This document shows, piece by piece, positions 11,928 to 23,963 of a stretch of 64,000 nt of DNA (positions within the stretch are counted from its first letter, which is position 1; each line of letters opens with the position of its first letter). This DNA comes from Orychophragmus violaceus (taxonomy: Eukaryota; Streptophyta; Magnoliopsida; Brassicales; Brassicaceae), in contig CM058233.1 in assembly GCA_030180135.1 (NCBI GenBank), positions 63,508,500 to 63,572,499 of the forward strand, read 5' to 3'. The notes beneath the pieces were generated by a model. That model did no database searches. It worked only from the letters and a program-made list of their open reading frames with translations, and was not told where the DNA came from. Position numbers and translations under genes: made by a program.

Positions 11928-11933
11928 CACGTG
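11928..11933. promoter_or_regulatory. G-box / ABRE-like element upstream of BAM1
   Basis: The palindrome CACGTG sits in 'gacacgtgta', about 60 bases upstream of the TATA box. ACGT-core elements are bound by bZIP (AREB/ABF) and bHLH factors. Arabidopsis BAM1 is reported to respond to osmotic stress through ABA signalling, so this site is a reasonable candidate. Only the motif itself is seen in the sequence. Confidence 0.45.
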
Positions 11934-12727
11934 TATAAACGTACGATGTGGATAAAGACACGACTTCTGGATTAGAGCCAGAATGGACGGTGATGTGAAC
12001 ATTGCGCGTGAACTTTCTAGCAGACGCGCTTCCAACCTCAGAAAAATTTGTGGTGAAAAGATTCATTTGATCAGGGACCATAATAATAAAGATTTTATTG
12101 TTGAATTATTTTTCGTTTTTATTGTTAAACTACAATAAATAAAAAGGTTAATTGGGTGAATATTAGAAAGTGGGTCAAAAATTAGGTGTATAAAAAGTTT
12201 ATACCCTTATTTAGGTAAATGACAGCACACAACAATTTTAACACGCAAAATCGGACAACCATATCCTTGTTACCTCGTCTGCGACATCTAACCCAAAAGT
12301 GACAGGTCGCTGAAAAGCGACAGATACTTTTGCGAATTGTATGACCACTACGAAAAAGTTTTGGCCGGTAGTCATTTATTTTGAGCAGTAACGTCGACAA
12401 CTTTTACCTATACCTATCCATAGCTGAGCTGGCAGTAACGTCGACAACTTTTGGAGGTAACAATTGCCCGCTCAAAATTTCAAGGAGAAATATCTTCAAG
12501 GGACCCTATCTTCAACCCCATATACAATCAGTAGGACTTATCTGGTCCCTTGAACAACAGAAAATCTTTACCTCCATTGGGTCATCTACATTCCTCGGAA
12601 TTTATCTGGTCCCTTGTCAGAGTAAGAATCTGACATCCATTTTGTCACAAAAAATCGTAGACGACTATTTAGAGTTGTAGACAAAGTGGAATACTTTGCT
12701 AAAGATCTAACTTTTAATTGGCTGTAG

Positions 12728-14088
12728 ATGGATGGAAGGAAGACAATTTTGCTGCTCAGAGGGAAATGGCGTGAAGGTAACACTGGAATTTGGAGCTTCG
12801 AGGTCGAGAAAAAAGGAAACACCAAAGCTATTTGGTTAAGCTCAAGGTCAACTTTTGACTATCTTGAGAAGATAGTCAAAGAAAAGATGGATATCAAAGA
12901 AGATCGAGTTGTGGAAATAACATACCAATGGCCGCAGTACATGTTGATGGATGAGGGAAGAGACGCACCACCTGTTCTGGTTCAAAACGACGACGATGTG
13001 TCCCTGTTTGTGGAAATGAGATGTGAAATTGATCAACTCAACTTGTGTGTGACTTTGAAAGATACTGAAATTGTAGAGAATGATGTTGGTAAGTTTTCTT
13101 CGTAAATAGTCGACTACTGTTTGCTTTTAACGGATTCTGATTTTTTAGTAGTTGACTACTTTCATGGGTTAACAGATATGGTTGACTGCTTTAACGCTGG
13201 AAAAGGGATGACACCTCAGAAGAGTGGTAAGATTCACCTAAACGGTGTTACAATATCGTGTTATAATGGTATGATATGGTCTAACACTGTTTCTGCAACG
13301 TATAAACTAGCTATGGTGTTGTTTCAAAACCCAGAAGAGAAAGTTCCTGATACTAAGATTGAAGGTGAGATAGTCGAATACTTAGTTTTATTTATAAGTA
13401 GCTGAATACTCAGGTTGTTTTTAATGGGAATACTTGTTTGATTGTAGTCATATACATAGGTAGTTGAATACTTAGTATTGTATAGTTGACTACTTTGTAA
13501 CAAACTCTGTAGCTTTGCTTGCATTGAACGACCTGGACAACGACGAAGAAGTACCAGAAGATCTCGAAGAGATGGAAGATATGGCGATACTCTGTCTTGA
13601 CGGAGAAGATATTGATAAGGGAAAAGGTGTAGACACTTCTGCGAATAACTCTGATGAAGAATGGCATGAATTTGCAGTTGACGAAAATGACGAGAAAAAC
13701 CCTGCTGCAGGTTTTAAATCGGACAATGGTGAATACAAATCAGGTGAAAAAGCTGATGAAGAGCCTGAGAGCAGTACACAAGGGTCTAAGAGGTTTAGCT
13801 GTGCAAAAGAAACGATTGATGGAGTTTTCGAAGACACGGAAGATCCGCCAGCTATGTTTGGAAGAGATGCTCCACCAATCGTTGATGAGTTGCCAGGTGA
13901 TGGTACGTCGTTCCATACTTATTGCTACATACTTAGTTTGCGTAGACAACTATTTATAGTTATCAACATATATTTTCAAATGCTTACTTCTACACAACAT
14001 TTTGAGTAGTCAACGATTTGTAGATAACTATTATTTTGCACCATTGATGATTTCTTATGCAGGGATAGACCAAGCGTCCGAAAACCAT
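12728..14088 (+). pseudogene. MuDRA-like transposase N-terminal gene, truncated
   Basis: Four exons can be read with GT-AG introns and continuous phase: 12728-13088, 13176-13364, 13513-13902 and 14063 up to the CACTA insertion at 14088. The first exon gives about 120 residues with a basic/aromatic start (MDGRKTILLLRGKW...). The third is strongly acidic and ends with the 'FEDTEDPPAMFGRDAPP' type motif that precedes the MuDR domain in many plant MULE proteins. Past the CACTA element the frame runs nine codons (from 22577) and stops. The MuDR, MULE (DDE) and SWIM zinc-finger parts are absent. A host gene derived from a MULE is possible, but the flanking inverted termini favour a transposon gene. 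Confidence 0.55.
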
Positions 14089-14099
14089 CACTACAAGAA

Positions 14100-14560
14100 A
14101 ACTGCCAGGATAGGACCACCGTTTGCGACTGAAGATATGGTCGCAAAAGTAGCGACTGAATTGCGACTCTTAAACGACATAATAGAGACGATAAAGAAAC
14201 AGTCGTACATTAGTCGCAAAGTTACGTCCAAATATTATGGTCTTAACTCAGTCGCAAAGTTGCGACTAATACGCGACTGATAAGCGTCCACTGAAGTTTA
14301 GTCGCTTCTTAGTCGCAAAAGAACGACCGTTTTACGACTGCAGGTACGTCGTACATTGTAGTCGTAAAACGGTCGCTTGTTTGCGACTAAGAAGCGACTA
14401 CCCATATTTGCGACTAAGAAGCGACTACCCATATATTAGTCGTGAAAAACAGTTATACGCACATTTTATATACTTTTCGATTTAGTTATAACAACTTCTT
14501 ACAACTTTCGTAGTAGTCGCAAAACAGTCGCAAAACGGTCACAATGACCTTTTATATATA
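14100..14560. repeat. Left subterminal repeat array of CACTA element
   Basis: At least 20 copies of a core AGTCGC or its complement GCGACT, often as TTAGTCGCAAA, occur in both orientations. In En/Spm elements such arrays bind the accessory protein TNPA. A short exact duplication of 'tttgcgactaagaagcgac' occurs around 14380 and 14408. Confidence 0.85.
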
Positions 14561-14656
14561 CGTCTTCATCCTCATTTCTATAATAAACACACAACTTTCT
14601 TACAAAACCACTACAAAGAGAAAACGTATCGGAAAAAAAATCGTTTTTTTTACAAA

Positions 14657-17600
14657 ATGTCGGGTTATAATTCCCGAGAATGGATGTATCAGAGGATAGA
14701 TCAAGATACGCGAAGTTTCTCGGCGGAGTTCGAAATGGGGGTCGAACAATTCGTGGGTTTTGCAAGTAACCAACCCTTTGCGCTAAATAATGGAGGTAGG
14801 TTTTTCTGTCCTTGTAAGTTCTGCAAAAATGAGAAAGTAATTTCGGGGAATAAAATTTGGAATCATCTGCTAAGTAGAGGATTTATGGAAGATTATTATA
14901 TTTGGTATAAGCATGGAGAAGAAATTGATGTGGGTTTAGGACCAAGTCATGTTAATATGACGCATTTGGATAATGCGTCAGAAGATAGATATGTGGATAT
15001 GGTGAATGATGCGTTTCGCGATAACGTGAGTTTTGACAACTATCCTGATGATAGTTGTCCGAATGTAGAAGAACCGGTACGCAACCATTCCCAAAAATTC
15101 TACGACTTGTTAGAAGGGGCGAAAAATCCATTATACGATGGTTGTCGTGAAGGTCACTCTCAATTATCCTTGGCTGCTCGGGTCCTGCAAAACAAGACGG
15201 ACTACAATATGACGGAAAAGTGTGTGGATTCATGGTGCGAGGTGTTGTCAGAATATTTACCGGACGGAAACCAATCAACCGGCTCCCACTATGAGACCGA
15301 GAAGTTGATGCGCAACTTAGGTCTCCCGTATCAGATAATTGACGTTTGTTATTACAATTGTATGATCTTCTGGAAAGAGGATGCAGAGTGGGATAAATGT
15401 CGATTTTGTGCCACACCAAGATGGAAGCCCAACGAAGGCAAACGTACCAAAATACCATATAATCGTATGTGGTATCTACCTATTACTGACAGATTGAAGA
15501 GGATGTATCAAAGCGAGAGGACTGCATCGGCAATGAGATGGCATGCTGAGCACCGAGCAAAGGACGGAGAAATGTCTCATCCATCTGATGCAGCAGAGTG
15601 GAAAAATTTTCAAGACCTGCATCCCCGCTTTGCCGAAGAACCCCGGAATGTTTATCTTGGATTATGTACAGATGGATTCAATCCATTTGGCATGACTCGC
15701 AATCATTCGTTGTGGCCTGTGATACTGACTCCATATAACTTGCCTCTTGGGATGTGCATGAACACAGAATACTTGTTTCTTACAATTCTAAATGAAGGAC
15801 CAAATCATCCGCGAGCTAGTCTTGATATCTTCCTCCGACCTCTTATTGAGGAGCTAAAAGAGTTGTGGTCTACTGGAGTCCATGCATATGACGTGTCCTT
15901 GCATCAAAATTTCAATCTAAAAGCAGTGTTGATGTGGACGATAAGCGACTTTCCGGCGTATGGTATGTTATCGGGATGGACGACTCATGGTAAATTATCT
16001 TGTCCAATTTGCATGGAGGATACTAAGTCTTTTTATCTACCGAATGGACGGAAGACGTGTTGGTTTGATTGTCACCGTAGATTTCTTCCGTGTAGGCATC
16101 CCCTAAGGAAGAATAAAAAAGACTTCTTGAATGGAAAACACGCTGTGAATGAGTATCCACCTCAATCTTACACCGGGAAGCAAGTTTATTATGAGCGGTT
16201 GTATAGTGTCTTACCACCTAAAACAAAGGATTGCGGTGGAAACGGTCATGAGAAGAAGGCTGGCTATGGCACCGGGCACAACTGGCACAAAGAAAGCATA
16301 TTCTGGGAGTTACCGTATTGGACAGACCTCACTCTCCGACATAATCTTGATGTGATGCATATTGAAAAGAATTTTTTCGACAACATCATGAATACTCTAA
16401 TGAATGTTAAGGGTAAAACAAAAGACAACATCATATCACGAAGGGATATAGAACGATTCTGTTATCGACCACATTTACATGTTGATAGTGATGGTAAAGC
16501 TCCTTTCCCTATCTACACATTGACAACAGAAGCCAGAGAAAAGTTATTGGGATGGGTGAAACAACATGTTAAATTTCCAGATGGTTATTCATCAGACTTA
16601 GCCACTTGTGTTGATATGGCTAATAAAAAGTTTTTGGGCATGAAGAGTCATGACTGCCATGTTTTTATGGAGCGGCTATTTCCATTTATCTTTGCTGAAC
16701 TCCTAGACAGGAACGTCCACCTTGTGTTATCAGGTACTAATAATACTTTCATTGGTTATCTCAACAAATTTCTAAGATTATATTATTTTATAATAATCGT
16801 TTTTCTTAATTGTATATGTTATTGTAGGGCTTGGAGCATTTTTTCGTGACTTATGTTCAAGAAATTTGCAGAAAATCCGCATCCAAATCCTAAAGCAAAA
16901 CATAGTTCTGATCATATGCAATTTGGAAAAGATATTTCCTCCTTCTTTTTTCGACGTTATGTATCATTTGCCTATACATCTTCCTTACGAAGCTGAGTTA
17001 GGAGGCCCTGTGCAATATAGGTGGATGTATCCTTTTGAAAGGTTTTTCAAAAAGTTGAAAGGAAAGGCAAAGAACAAAAGATATGCAGCAGGATCGATTG
17101 TTCAATCGTATATCAATGACGAAATATCTTATTTCTCAGAGCAATACTTTGACGCAAATATACAAACAAAATCAAGGTAAACACTAAAGCTATTTCATTT
17201 GTAGATTATGTACATATTTAATGTGAGTTACCTTTCACCGCGTAGGTTAACAAGATTTGACGAAGGTGAAGCCCCAGTGTATCATGTCAAAGGAGTACCT
17301 GATATATTTTATCGCGTAGGTCGTCCAAGTGGAGAAATGCACCAAATATGGCTATCAGAGAAGGACTATAAATGTGCACATGCATATGTTCTGCGCAATT
17401 GTGATTATTTTCAGCCGTTTGAGAGGTAAAACTTGGAATTTAATTTATTTAGATTCATAAGCATGTGTTTTTATTTCTCACATATGTCTTCGTCTTATAT
17501 ATAGTATGTTCGAGGAGTACATTTCGGAAAAATATCCAGGACTCCCAGAAAAAGAAATTGTTGTGAAAAGAGCTGAGGAATATTCTACTTGGGTAAACGA

Positions 17601-18466
17601 TTATGTATGTCTTCAAAAACCTTGCAAGTTTTGTGTGTATACATATTGTGGACACATGGTAATGTATATTTGAATGCAGGTTACTTACTGGAAGAACACA
17701 GTTCCTTTTCCTCCTTGGGTCAAAGAGATCGCAAATGGACCCGTGAATAAAGCTAAAACATGGCCTATCTATTTCACAAGAGGATATTTGTTTCATACTC
17801 AGAATCACGGCGAGGGACGGAAGACTTGTAATTATGGGGTATGTGTTAAAGGTCAGAATTATTCTAACGCATCAGATGAAGCAGATTTCTACGGGACCTT
17901 AACAGATATCATACAACTTGAGTACGAGGGGATAATTGATTTGAAAATCACACTTTTTAAGTGTAAGTGGTATGATCCTGTTATTGGTAGAGGCACTCGG
18001 AGAAGCAATGGTGGTGTTGTTGACGTTCTTTCATCGAGGAAATATAATAAATACGAACCATTTATTCTAGGTATGTATATACATACATATATCAATATCA
18101 TATATTTATGTATTTTTAATTATATTCAATGTATTGATAATGCACAGCTTCACAAGCGGATCAGGTTTGTTATTTCCCGTACCCGTACACAAAAAGCCGA
18201 AGCAATCGTGGCTCAATGTTATAAAGGTAAATCCAAGGAGTTATATTTCAGGAGACTACGAAGTTATGGAACCAACTCTTCTGCAACAAGAAAACGATGA
18301 TGATGTACTTTTAACTACAATTGACGAGATCGAAGTCGAAAATGTGGTACAAGATAATGAAACTCCATTAGATCTTGATTATGGTGTTGGAGATGCAGAA
18401 CAAGAAGATGAATTTCAATGTAACGTATCATCGTCGGACGATGAAGATGACGAAGAATTGTACTAA
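14657..18466 (+). CDS. CACTA transposase, TNPD/Tnp2 type
   Basis: This is the catalytic transposase, expected to cut at the CACTA ends. Exons inferred from GT-AG sites and frame are 14657-16733, 16828-17176, 17246-17425, 17505-17604, 17680-18070 and 18148-18466. Residues ~10-90 form the Transposase-associated domain, with a Cys pair in FCPCKFC and the tail YYIWYKHGE. The Tnp2 core follows, with LCTDGFNPFG near residue 335 and HNLDVMHIEKN near 563. Exon 2 carries the DUF4218-like FFDVMYHLPIHLPYE block and exon 5 the DUF4216-like YFTRGYLFHT block. Exon 6 joins in phase to give 'FILASQADQVCYFPYPYTK', but then an A run at 18191-18195 is one base short. The natural acidic C-terminus (ending DDEEL) is thus out of frame and the product would stop near 18222. 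Either real damage or a homopolymer error. Confidence 0.85.
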
Positions 18467-18802
18467 ATTTTAATATATAATTCAAGTTCAACAATTTGCA
18501 AAATTTTATATTTATTTTTAATTTTATAATCATGTTTAAGATCTGAAAAAAAAATTATTATTATGGGTTTAAAAAAATTGGGCCTACTAAATTATTGAAA
18601 TTTCCTAGGGCCCATTAGGCCCAAACTTTTTTTTTCCCTAAAGCCTAAACTATTTTTTTCCCTAAAGCCCAAACTAATTATTTCCTAAGCCCAACCCTTT
18701 CCCGACTAACCCTAAAAATTTGTCTAAGGCATTTTGCCCTAATCCTACGCGATTTCAACATCACTCCGAGACTCAAATCCGGCGATCTCCTGTGCTCCAA
18801 CG

Positions 18803-21800
18803 ATGGCAAACAAAGGCCGCAGCAAGGCTGTCGGAGGCGGTGTTCAGAGGCGAACCGCGCCGAACATCACTCAGAGACCAGTAGGGTCAGCGCCGTTGAG
18901 AACTCAAACCCCTTTACCATCGCGATATGATTTCACGCCATCATCCTCATCTACGGTGCTCCAACGGCGAAACCCAAGCTCACCACCTCATTTCCGTGAC
19001 TTCCCACCGCCGAGAGAGCTTTTTCAGGACTCCCAACCGCCACAAGCACCGCCACATCCACCGTCACAGCGAGAAATCGGACACTTCTGGCGCAAGTCGA
19101 AACCGGGAAACTCCATCACCTACACTCCAGAACTCCCAAGCGTCTCCAACGGCAATCTCCCAAGGTCAGAGTAACCCTACTGTAGATGAGGCCGGCTTTG
19201 ATGGCGTAGATGATGGCGAAGATGATGAGATGTTATATGTTGAGCCGGTGCTCCAGGAAGATCTTCTACAACTCCTCAATACCCTGCTTCTGGTGCCAAA
19301 CCGCGACCAATTTACCACGGTTCTTTCTCCCATACCAAAGCCAAATACAACGTGGTAAGTGAATGTTTTGATTTTTGAGATATTCGTGTGTGATTTGTTA
19401 GTGAATTTTGTGGATTTCTGAGCTATGCTTGTGCGACTTGTGACTGAACCAAACTTGGTGAGAAATTGTGTCTGAGATTTGATAATGTCTTGCCAATATA
19501 TGATAATTTGTGAGCTATGCTTGTGTTTTGTGTCTGAAATTTGTCAAAGTAATAGATATAATGTCTGATTCTTCTCTTAGTGTTCTGTTTCTTGTCTAAT
19601 TAATTGTTTTGTTTCTTGTTTAATACAATAGATCATAATGTCTGAGTTTCCTTAGTGCACTTAGCCGAGTGTTGGCTCTTATTAGTAGAAGAACTAGTGA
19701 TAACTGATAAAACCATTAGGTAGCGTTTTAATGGTCATGTTCTGTTAAAGGCTTAATAGTTTAATGTTCTTGGGTAGCTAAACTCTCTGAAACGTTTGAA
19801 TGTTTTGATTTTTGAGATGTTAGTGTGTGTTTTGTTAGTCAATTTTGTGGATTTCTGAGCTATGCTTGTGCGACTTGTGACTGAACCAAACTTGGTGAGA
19901 AATTGTGTCTGAAATTTGGTAATGTCTTGCCAATATATGATAATTTGTGAGCTATGCTTGTGTTTTGTGTCTGAAATTTGTCAAAGTAATAGATATAATG
20001 TCTGATTCTTCTCTTAGTGTTCTGTTTCTTGTCTAATTAATTGTTTTGTTTCTTGTTTAATACAATAGATCATAATGTCTGAGTTTCCTTAGTGCACTTA
20101 GCCGAGTGTTGGCTCTTATTAGTAGAAGAACTAGTGATAACTGATAAAACCATTATGTAGCGTTTTAATGGTCATGTTCTGTTAAAGGCTTAATAGTTTA
20201 ATGTTCTTGGGTAGCTAAACTCTCTGAAACGTTTGAATGTTTTGATTTTTGAGATGTTAGTGTGTGATTTGTTAGTCAATTTTAGTGATTTATGAGCTAT
20301 GTGTGTGCGTGTGAGATTACTGAGCTATGCTTGTGTTTGAATGTTCTGATTTTTGAGTTAATTTGTTATTATGTCTGAGCTATGCTTGTGTTTTGTGTCT
20401 GAAATTTGTCTAAGTTATTGATTGTTTTGTGTCTGAAATTTGATTGCTAAACTTTTGTTTTGTTTCTTGTCTAAACAAATAGATGATAATGTCTGAGGTT
20501 CCTTAGTCTTGTAGGTTTATTTTGGTTTCTGTCAGTATTAGCTTCAATGCTTCTCTGCTGCCTATTTGCGTTTTGTTATGCATCAGTTGATTGATGCATA
20601 CTGATCCTTCAAGTTGCTATTACTCAATTGCTTGATTATGTTGTTAACAAATGGTTTATTTTTTTTGCAGGTTTGGTCGCGACAAAGGAGCACTTGTCTG
20701 GAAGATTACAAGAGTGTTCCTTAATAAGTTTGATGGTCCTTTTTATAGCTGGACAGTTGTGCCCCGGGACCGACAGGAGCGTTACTTCATTGAGTTCGCG
20801 GTAAAGGTTTCTTCATAATCTGTTAACATCTCTTTCTATTAGTTCTTCTTGTATTGTTCTTGACTAACACATTTTGTCTTTGAAATGCAGAAAACTCACA
20901 CCTGGGATCCCTTAATCTCAGGGACAGTACAAATACATTTCGAGAGGATCTGTCAGAGAAGGATGAAAGGAATGATTAGCACCGTACGCACTACTCGAAA
21001 GTGGCCTCGTTGGATTGGCGGCACACTGTGGACAACGATGACGGATCACTGGGACACAGAAGACGCTAAAGCAAAGAGCCTTGCCGCTTCCAATGCTCGC
21101 AAATCTGATCGTGAAGGTCTTGGTATGGCCATACACCTATCGGGCCAGAAGTCGTATGAGCAAATCCAACAGGAAATGGTTAGTGATTTCCACATTTTCT
21201 ATATCTTTAACCTCTGCAACTTTATAGTGTTTTTATTTTGAAATTTCAGGAAGAAGAGATGGGCAGACCTGTCAGTATTGGTGAGGTCTTTGTTAAGACG
21301 CATACGAAACCCGATGGCACGTTTGTTGATCTTAAGGCGAAGAATATAGCTGACACATATGAAAAAACTTGCAAGCTAAGAAGTCTGAGCTCGTGGCAGC
21401 CGCATCAGAAACTTCAGACAGTGATCCGAGACCTCCGGAGCTCACGGCAGATGACTACAATGAGATATTTCTTCAGGTAAAGTCCCTAACTGGTTTCATT
21501 TTTCATACCTTATGCGACTCATATAATCTGTGTTTTTTTTTGCAGTCTACTCTAACTGATGTTAGAGGACGTCCGTACGGAGTTGGAAGCCTCGAGAACA
21601 CTCTTCAAAACGGCAAGCGTAAGCATCCGGGCAGTGCTTCTTCTTCTTTTGTGGCAATGCAAGAGCAGCTTCAGAAAGCTCAGCGCCAAATAGAAGAACA
21701 GTATGCGCATAATGTGGAGTGTGAAAAAGAGCATAATCGAGTGGTGGCTGAACAACAAAAGAAGATCGATAAATTGTCATTGGTGGAGAAGTTCTTGCTT

Positions 21801-21854
21801 GAAACAAACCCGGAGTTTGTGGACTTCATAGAATCTCAGTCTTCTCCATCCTAA
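18803..21854 (+). CDS. Second CACTA gene, Transposase_24 (Ptta/En/Spm) type
   Basis: Plant CACTA elements usually carry a second gene of this family, thought to be the accessory DNA-binding partner (TNPA-like). The start at 18803 gives a basic, Pro/Ser-rich N-terminus. Around 19060-19150 the frame shifts to one encoding an acidic segment (DDGEDDEMLYVEP). A long intron, about 19355-20670, follows. Exons 20671-20800, 20891-21178 and 21250 onward encode the core: GALVWKITRVF, FDGPFYSW and WDPLISGTVQ, then GMAIHLSG, GRPVSIGEVF and FVDLKAKNIADTYEK. At 21362-21367 an A run is one base short; after correction by eye of frame only, the protein continues through AKKSELVAAAS. The final exon, from 21546, carries a coiled coil (LQKAQRQIEEQ..) to 21854. 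I count at least two frame breaks. Confidence 0.75.
19361..20290 (+). repeat. 437-bp tandem repeat inside a CACTA intron
   Basis: 'gaatgttttgatttttgaga' begins at 19361, 19798 and 20235, an exact spacing of 437 bp twice. The first two units are nearly identical over their full length. The third breaks down after about 55 bp. It lies wholly within the long first intron of the Transposase_24 gene, which keeps its splice sites on both sides. Confidence 0.9.
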
Positions 21855-22099
21855 TAAGCTAAATTTTCTGATTCTCAATGTTAGATATCTAATGTAGATA
21901 GGTGTTTTTTGACAACTCCATTGCTTGGAGTTTTGTTAGCTAGACAAGCTTATCAAATGACTATGTATTTTGGATAAATGTTTTGGGTATGTTTTGTAAA
22001 TGAAGCAAGTTTGTTATTATGTTATTAGGTATGTCATTTATGATTTTGAATGCTATTTAATTTTCCAGATTCGTAAGAATATAGCAACCAAATCATATT

Positions 22100-22554
22100 A
22101 CCATATTTTAGAAAAGTCGAGATTTTGGTCGCACTTTGGTCGTACTAGGTGTCGCAATTTAGTCGTACAATAGTCGTATATTAGTCGCACATGACAGTCG
22201 CATATTAGTCGCAAATAATAGTCGTACATGAGTCGCAAAACAGTCGCACATTTGGCGACTAATATGCGACTGATATATGACGTAGTCTATGACACACATG
22301 ACAGTCGCATATTAGTCGCAGATAACATTCGTACATGAGTCGCATAACAGTCACACATTTGGCGACTACTTTGCGACTGATATATGACGTAGTCTATGAC
22401 ACACATGACAGTCGCATATGAGTCGCAAAACCGCGACTAAAATGCGACTACACGTATTTGCGACGAGTACTAATACAACTACATACTTTAGTCGCATATT
22501 AGTCGCAAAATTAATTTTAGCGACTAAAGTGCGACTCATATTGTAGTCCTCATG
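22100..22554. repeat. Right subterminal repeat array of CACTA element
   Basis: AGTCGCA / TGCGACT cores recur here more than 20 times. A larger unit 'gacgtagtctatgacacaca' is repeated at about 22279 and 22386, showing local duplication of about 107 bp. The array mirrors the left subterminal region. Confidence 0.85.
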
Positions 22555-22576
22555 TGGCAGTTTTCTTGTAGTGCAT

Positions 22577-23142
22577 AAAACACCCACGAGTATCCATTAA
22601 TAGAATTAAATAAAGGATTCAAATAAGGGTAAATACGGTTTTCAATAGAGAGAAACCATGAGAACCAAGCTAACGAAAACAATGAAACACCTAAAATGGA
22701 TACAAATTTCAAATCTTGACAGTTTTTTTAATGAAAAAGTATGGAAATCTTGTTTGAAACTCATCTCAAACGGAAACAAGCATGAACACAAACTAATTTT
22801 ACACGGAAACGCATTGTAGCTAAGCAACGATTTTCCAAAAAAACAGAGAAATCGGATCTTACCGATTTGAAGAGAGCTTCAGCCTGTCTAAGAAGAAGTC
22901 GGGTTCAGGGTTTCAAGATGATGGATATTATAGCCAGGGTTTGTTGATGGGCTCTTCAATGGTGGGGTCATATGGCAGTACAATGTCAGACCTAAAGGTA
23001 AAGTTGGGAGTGTTAGAGGCTATTTTCAAGAGTGTAGCCGAGATATTGGTGATGGGCAATCTCGACCTTTCCATCACCTCAAAAAACCACTTTTTATTCT
23101 CCTAATTTATGTCCAATTTATAGTCATACACCCCAATTTCTC
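22577..23142. other. Right arm of the MULE, non-coding
   Basis: Sequence between the CACTA right target duplication and the MULE right end. No transposase continuation of the N-terminal gene is seen: the frame stops after nine codons. The last ~60 bases form the right inverted terminus. Confidence 0.5.
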
Positions 23143-23963
23143 TAAATAAAACGACTTTTTGTTTCTAACACGGTTTATATCGGTGAGATTTTTGCCTTTT
23201 TCTTACAAAGCAAATGGGGAGTCATGTCATATACGTTTTCTTTCATGGAAACGTACGTACGTTTCATATTAGTTGCTTCTGTGTAACTTATTTCTTTGAA
23301 TAGATTAATAGAATTAATATGAATAGTTTGTTAAGGTCTCTAATTAGTTTATTATGTATATATAGGCTATCAACCATAACTTACGAATACCTTTCAGTTA
23401 TTATCAAAAAGTAAAAATAAAATTTATGAACCAATTATTTGGAATTGAAATTCTCCTAATATTATCATATCTATTAAACAAGTGATTGAAGTTGAGCCAA
23501 AACAACTGGCTATGAACCGTCCAGGAAAAAAATGATGTGATCACTCACAAGTCACAACTATTTATTTGTTTTTTCTCCTAAAGATTTAAGTGACGCTATC
23601 CACGAACGTAAAATGAAATGGATAATTTGGTAGAGTACTGATTTCTTTTTAAATCGAACAATTTTCTTTCCGATGTAAATGTTTGATAATCAAATAGACT
23701 TGCTACTTGCTAGGTTTGAGTTAGGGTTGATATCGGACATATTTTTCTTCTTTCCCGATTAAATTTACTCCACATAATACTGTAACTCTCGTGTTGATTT
23801 TGTAAAGAAGGGAACTGCATGGCGACATTTATTTTCCATACGGATTGCTTCCTTATGAGGCGAACTTTTTCCACCAGACCTATAGTCTATAAAGTTTTTC
23901 CTTGGCAAAAAGAAAAAGTGATATATAATTAGGTATGAGTGTTGGGCGATTTATACAGGGTTC
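23143..23963. other. Intergenic AT-rich, no feature supported
   Basis: No ORF with protein character, no terminal repeats and no RNA gene were recognised in this stretch. Confidence 0.5.

Larger units (their letters stand above)
14089..22573 (+). mobile_element. Full-length CACTA (En/Spm-type) transposon, 8485 bp
   Basis: The left end CACTACAAGAAAACTGCCA (14089-14107) is the perfect inverse of the right end (22555-22573), giving a 19-bp terminal inverted repeat. The 3-bp target duplication is CAT on both sides (14086-14088 and 22574-22576). Subterminal regions are packed with AGTCGC/GCGACT motifs. Two multi-exon genes lie inside on the plus strand: a TNP2-type transposase (14657-18466) and a Transposase_24 gene (18803-21854). 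It sits inside a MULE exon. Structure is complete, but both genes show single-base frame breaks. Confidence 0.93.
12145..23142 (+). mobile_element. Mutator-like element (MULE) split by a CACTA transposon
   Basis: A 9-bp direct repeat TAAATAAAA flanks the segment (12136-12144 and 23143-23151), the size expected for MULEs. The ends are inverted: from AATTGGG at 12150 and the complement of 23136, about 42 aligned positions match at about 29, including AAATTAGG and ATAAAAAGT blocks. Without the inner 8.5-kb CACTA element the MULE is about 2.5 kb. It holds a MuDRA-like N-terminal gene piece but no DDE transposase core, so it was probably non-autonomous before it was hit. The target duplication is A/T-only, which limits its weight. 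Confidence 0.6.

Noticed and set aside
14952..15458. Minus-strand 168-codon ORF inside the CACTA transposase
   Set aside because: Shadow of transposase exon 1; no motif of its own.
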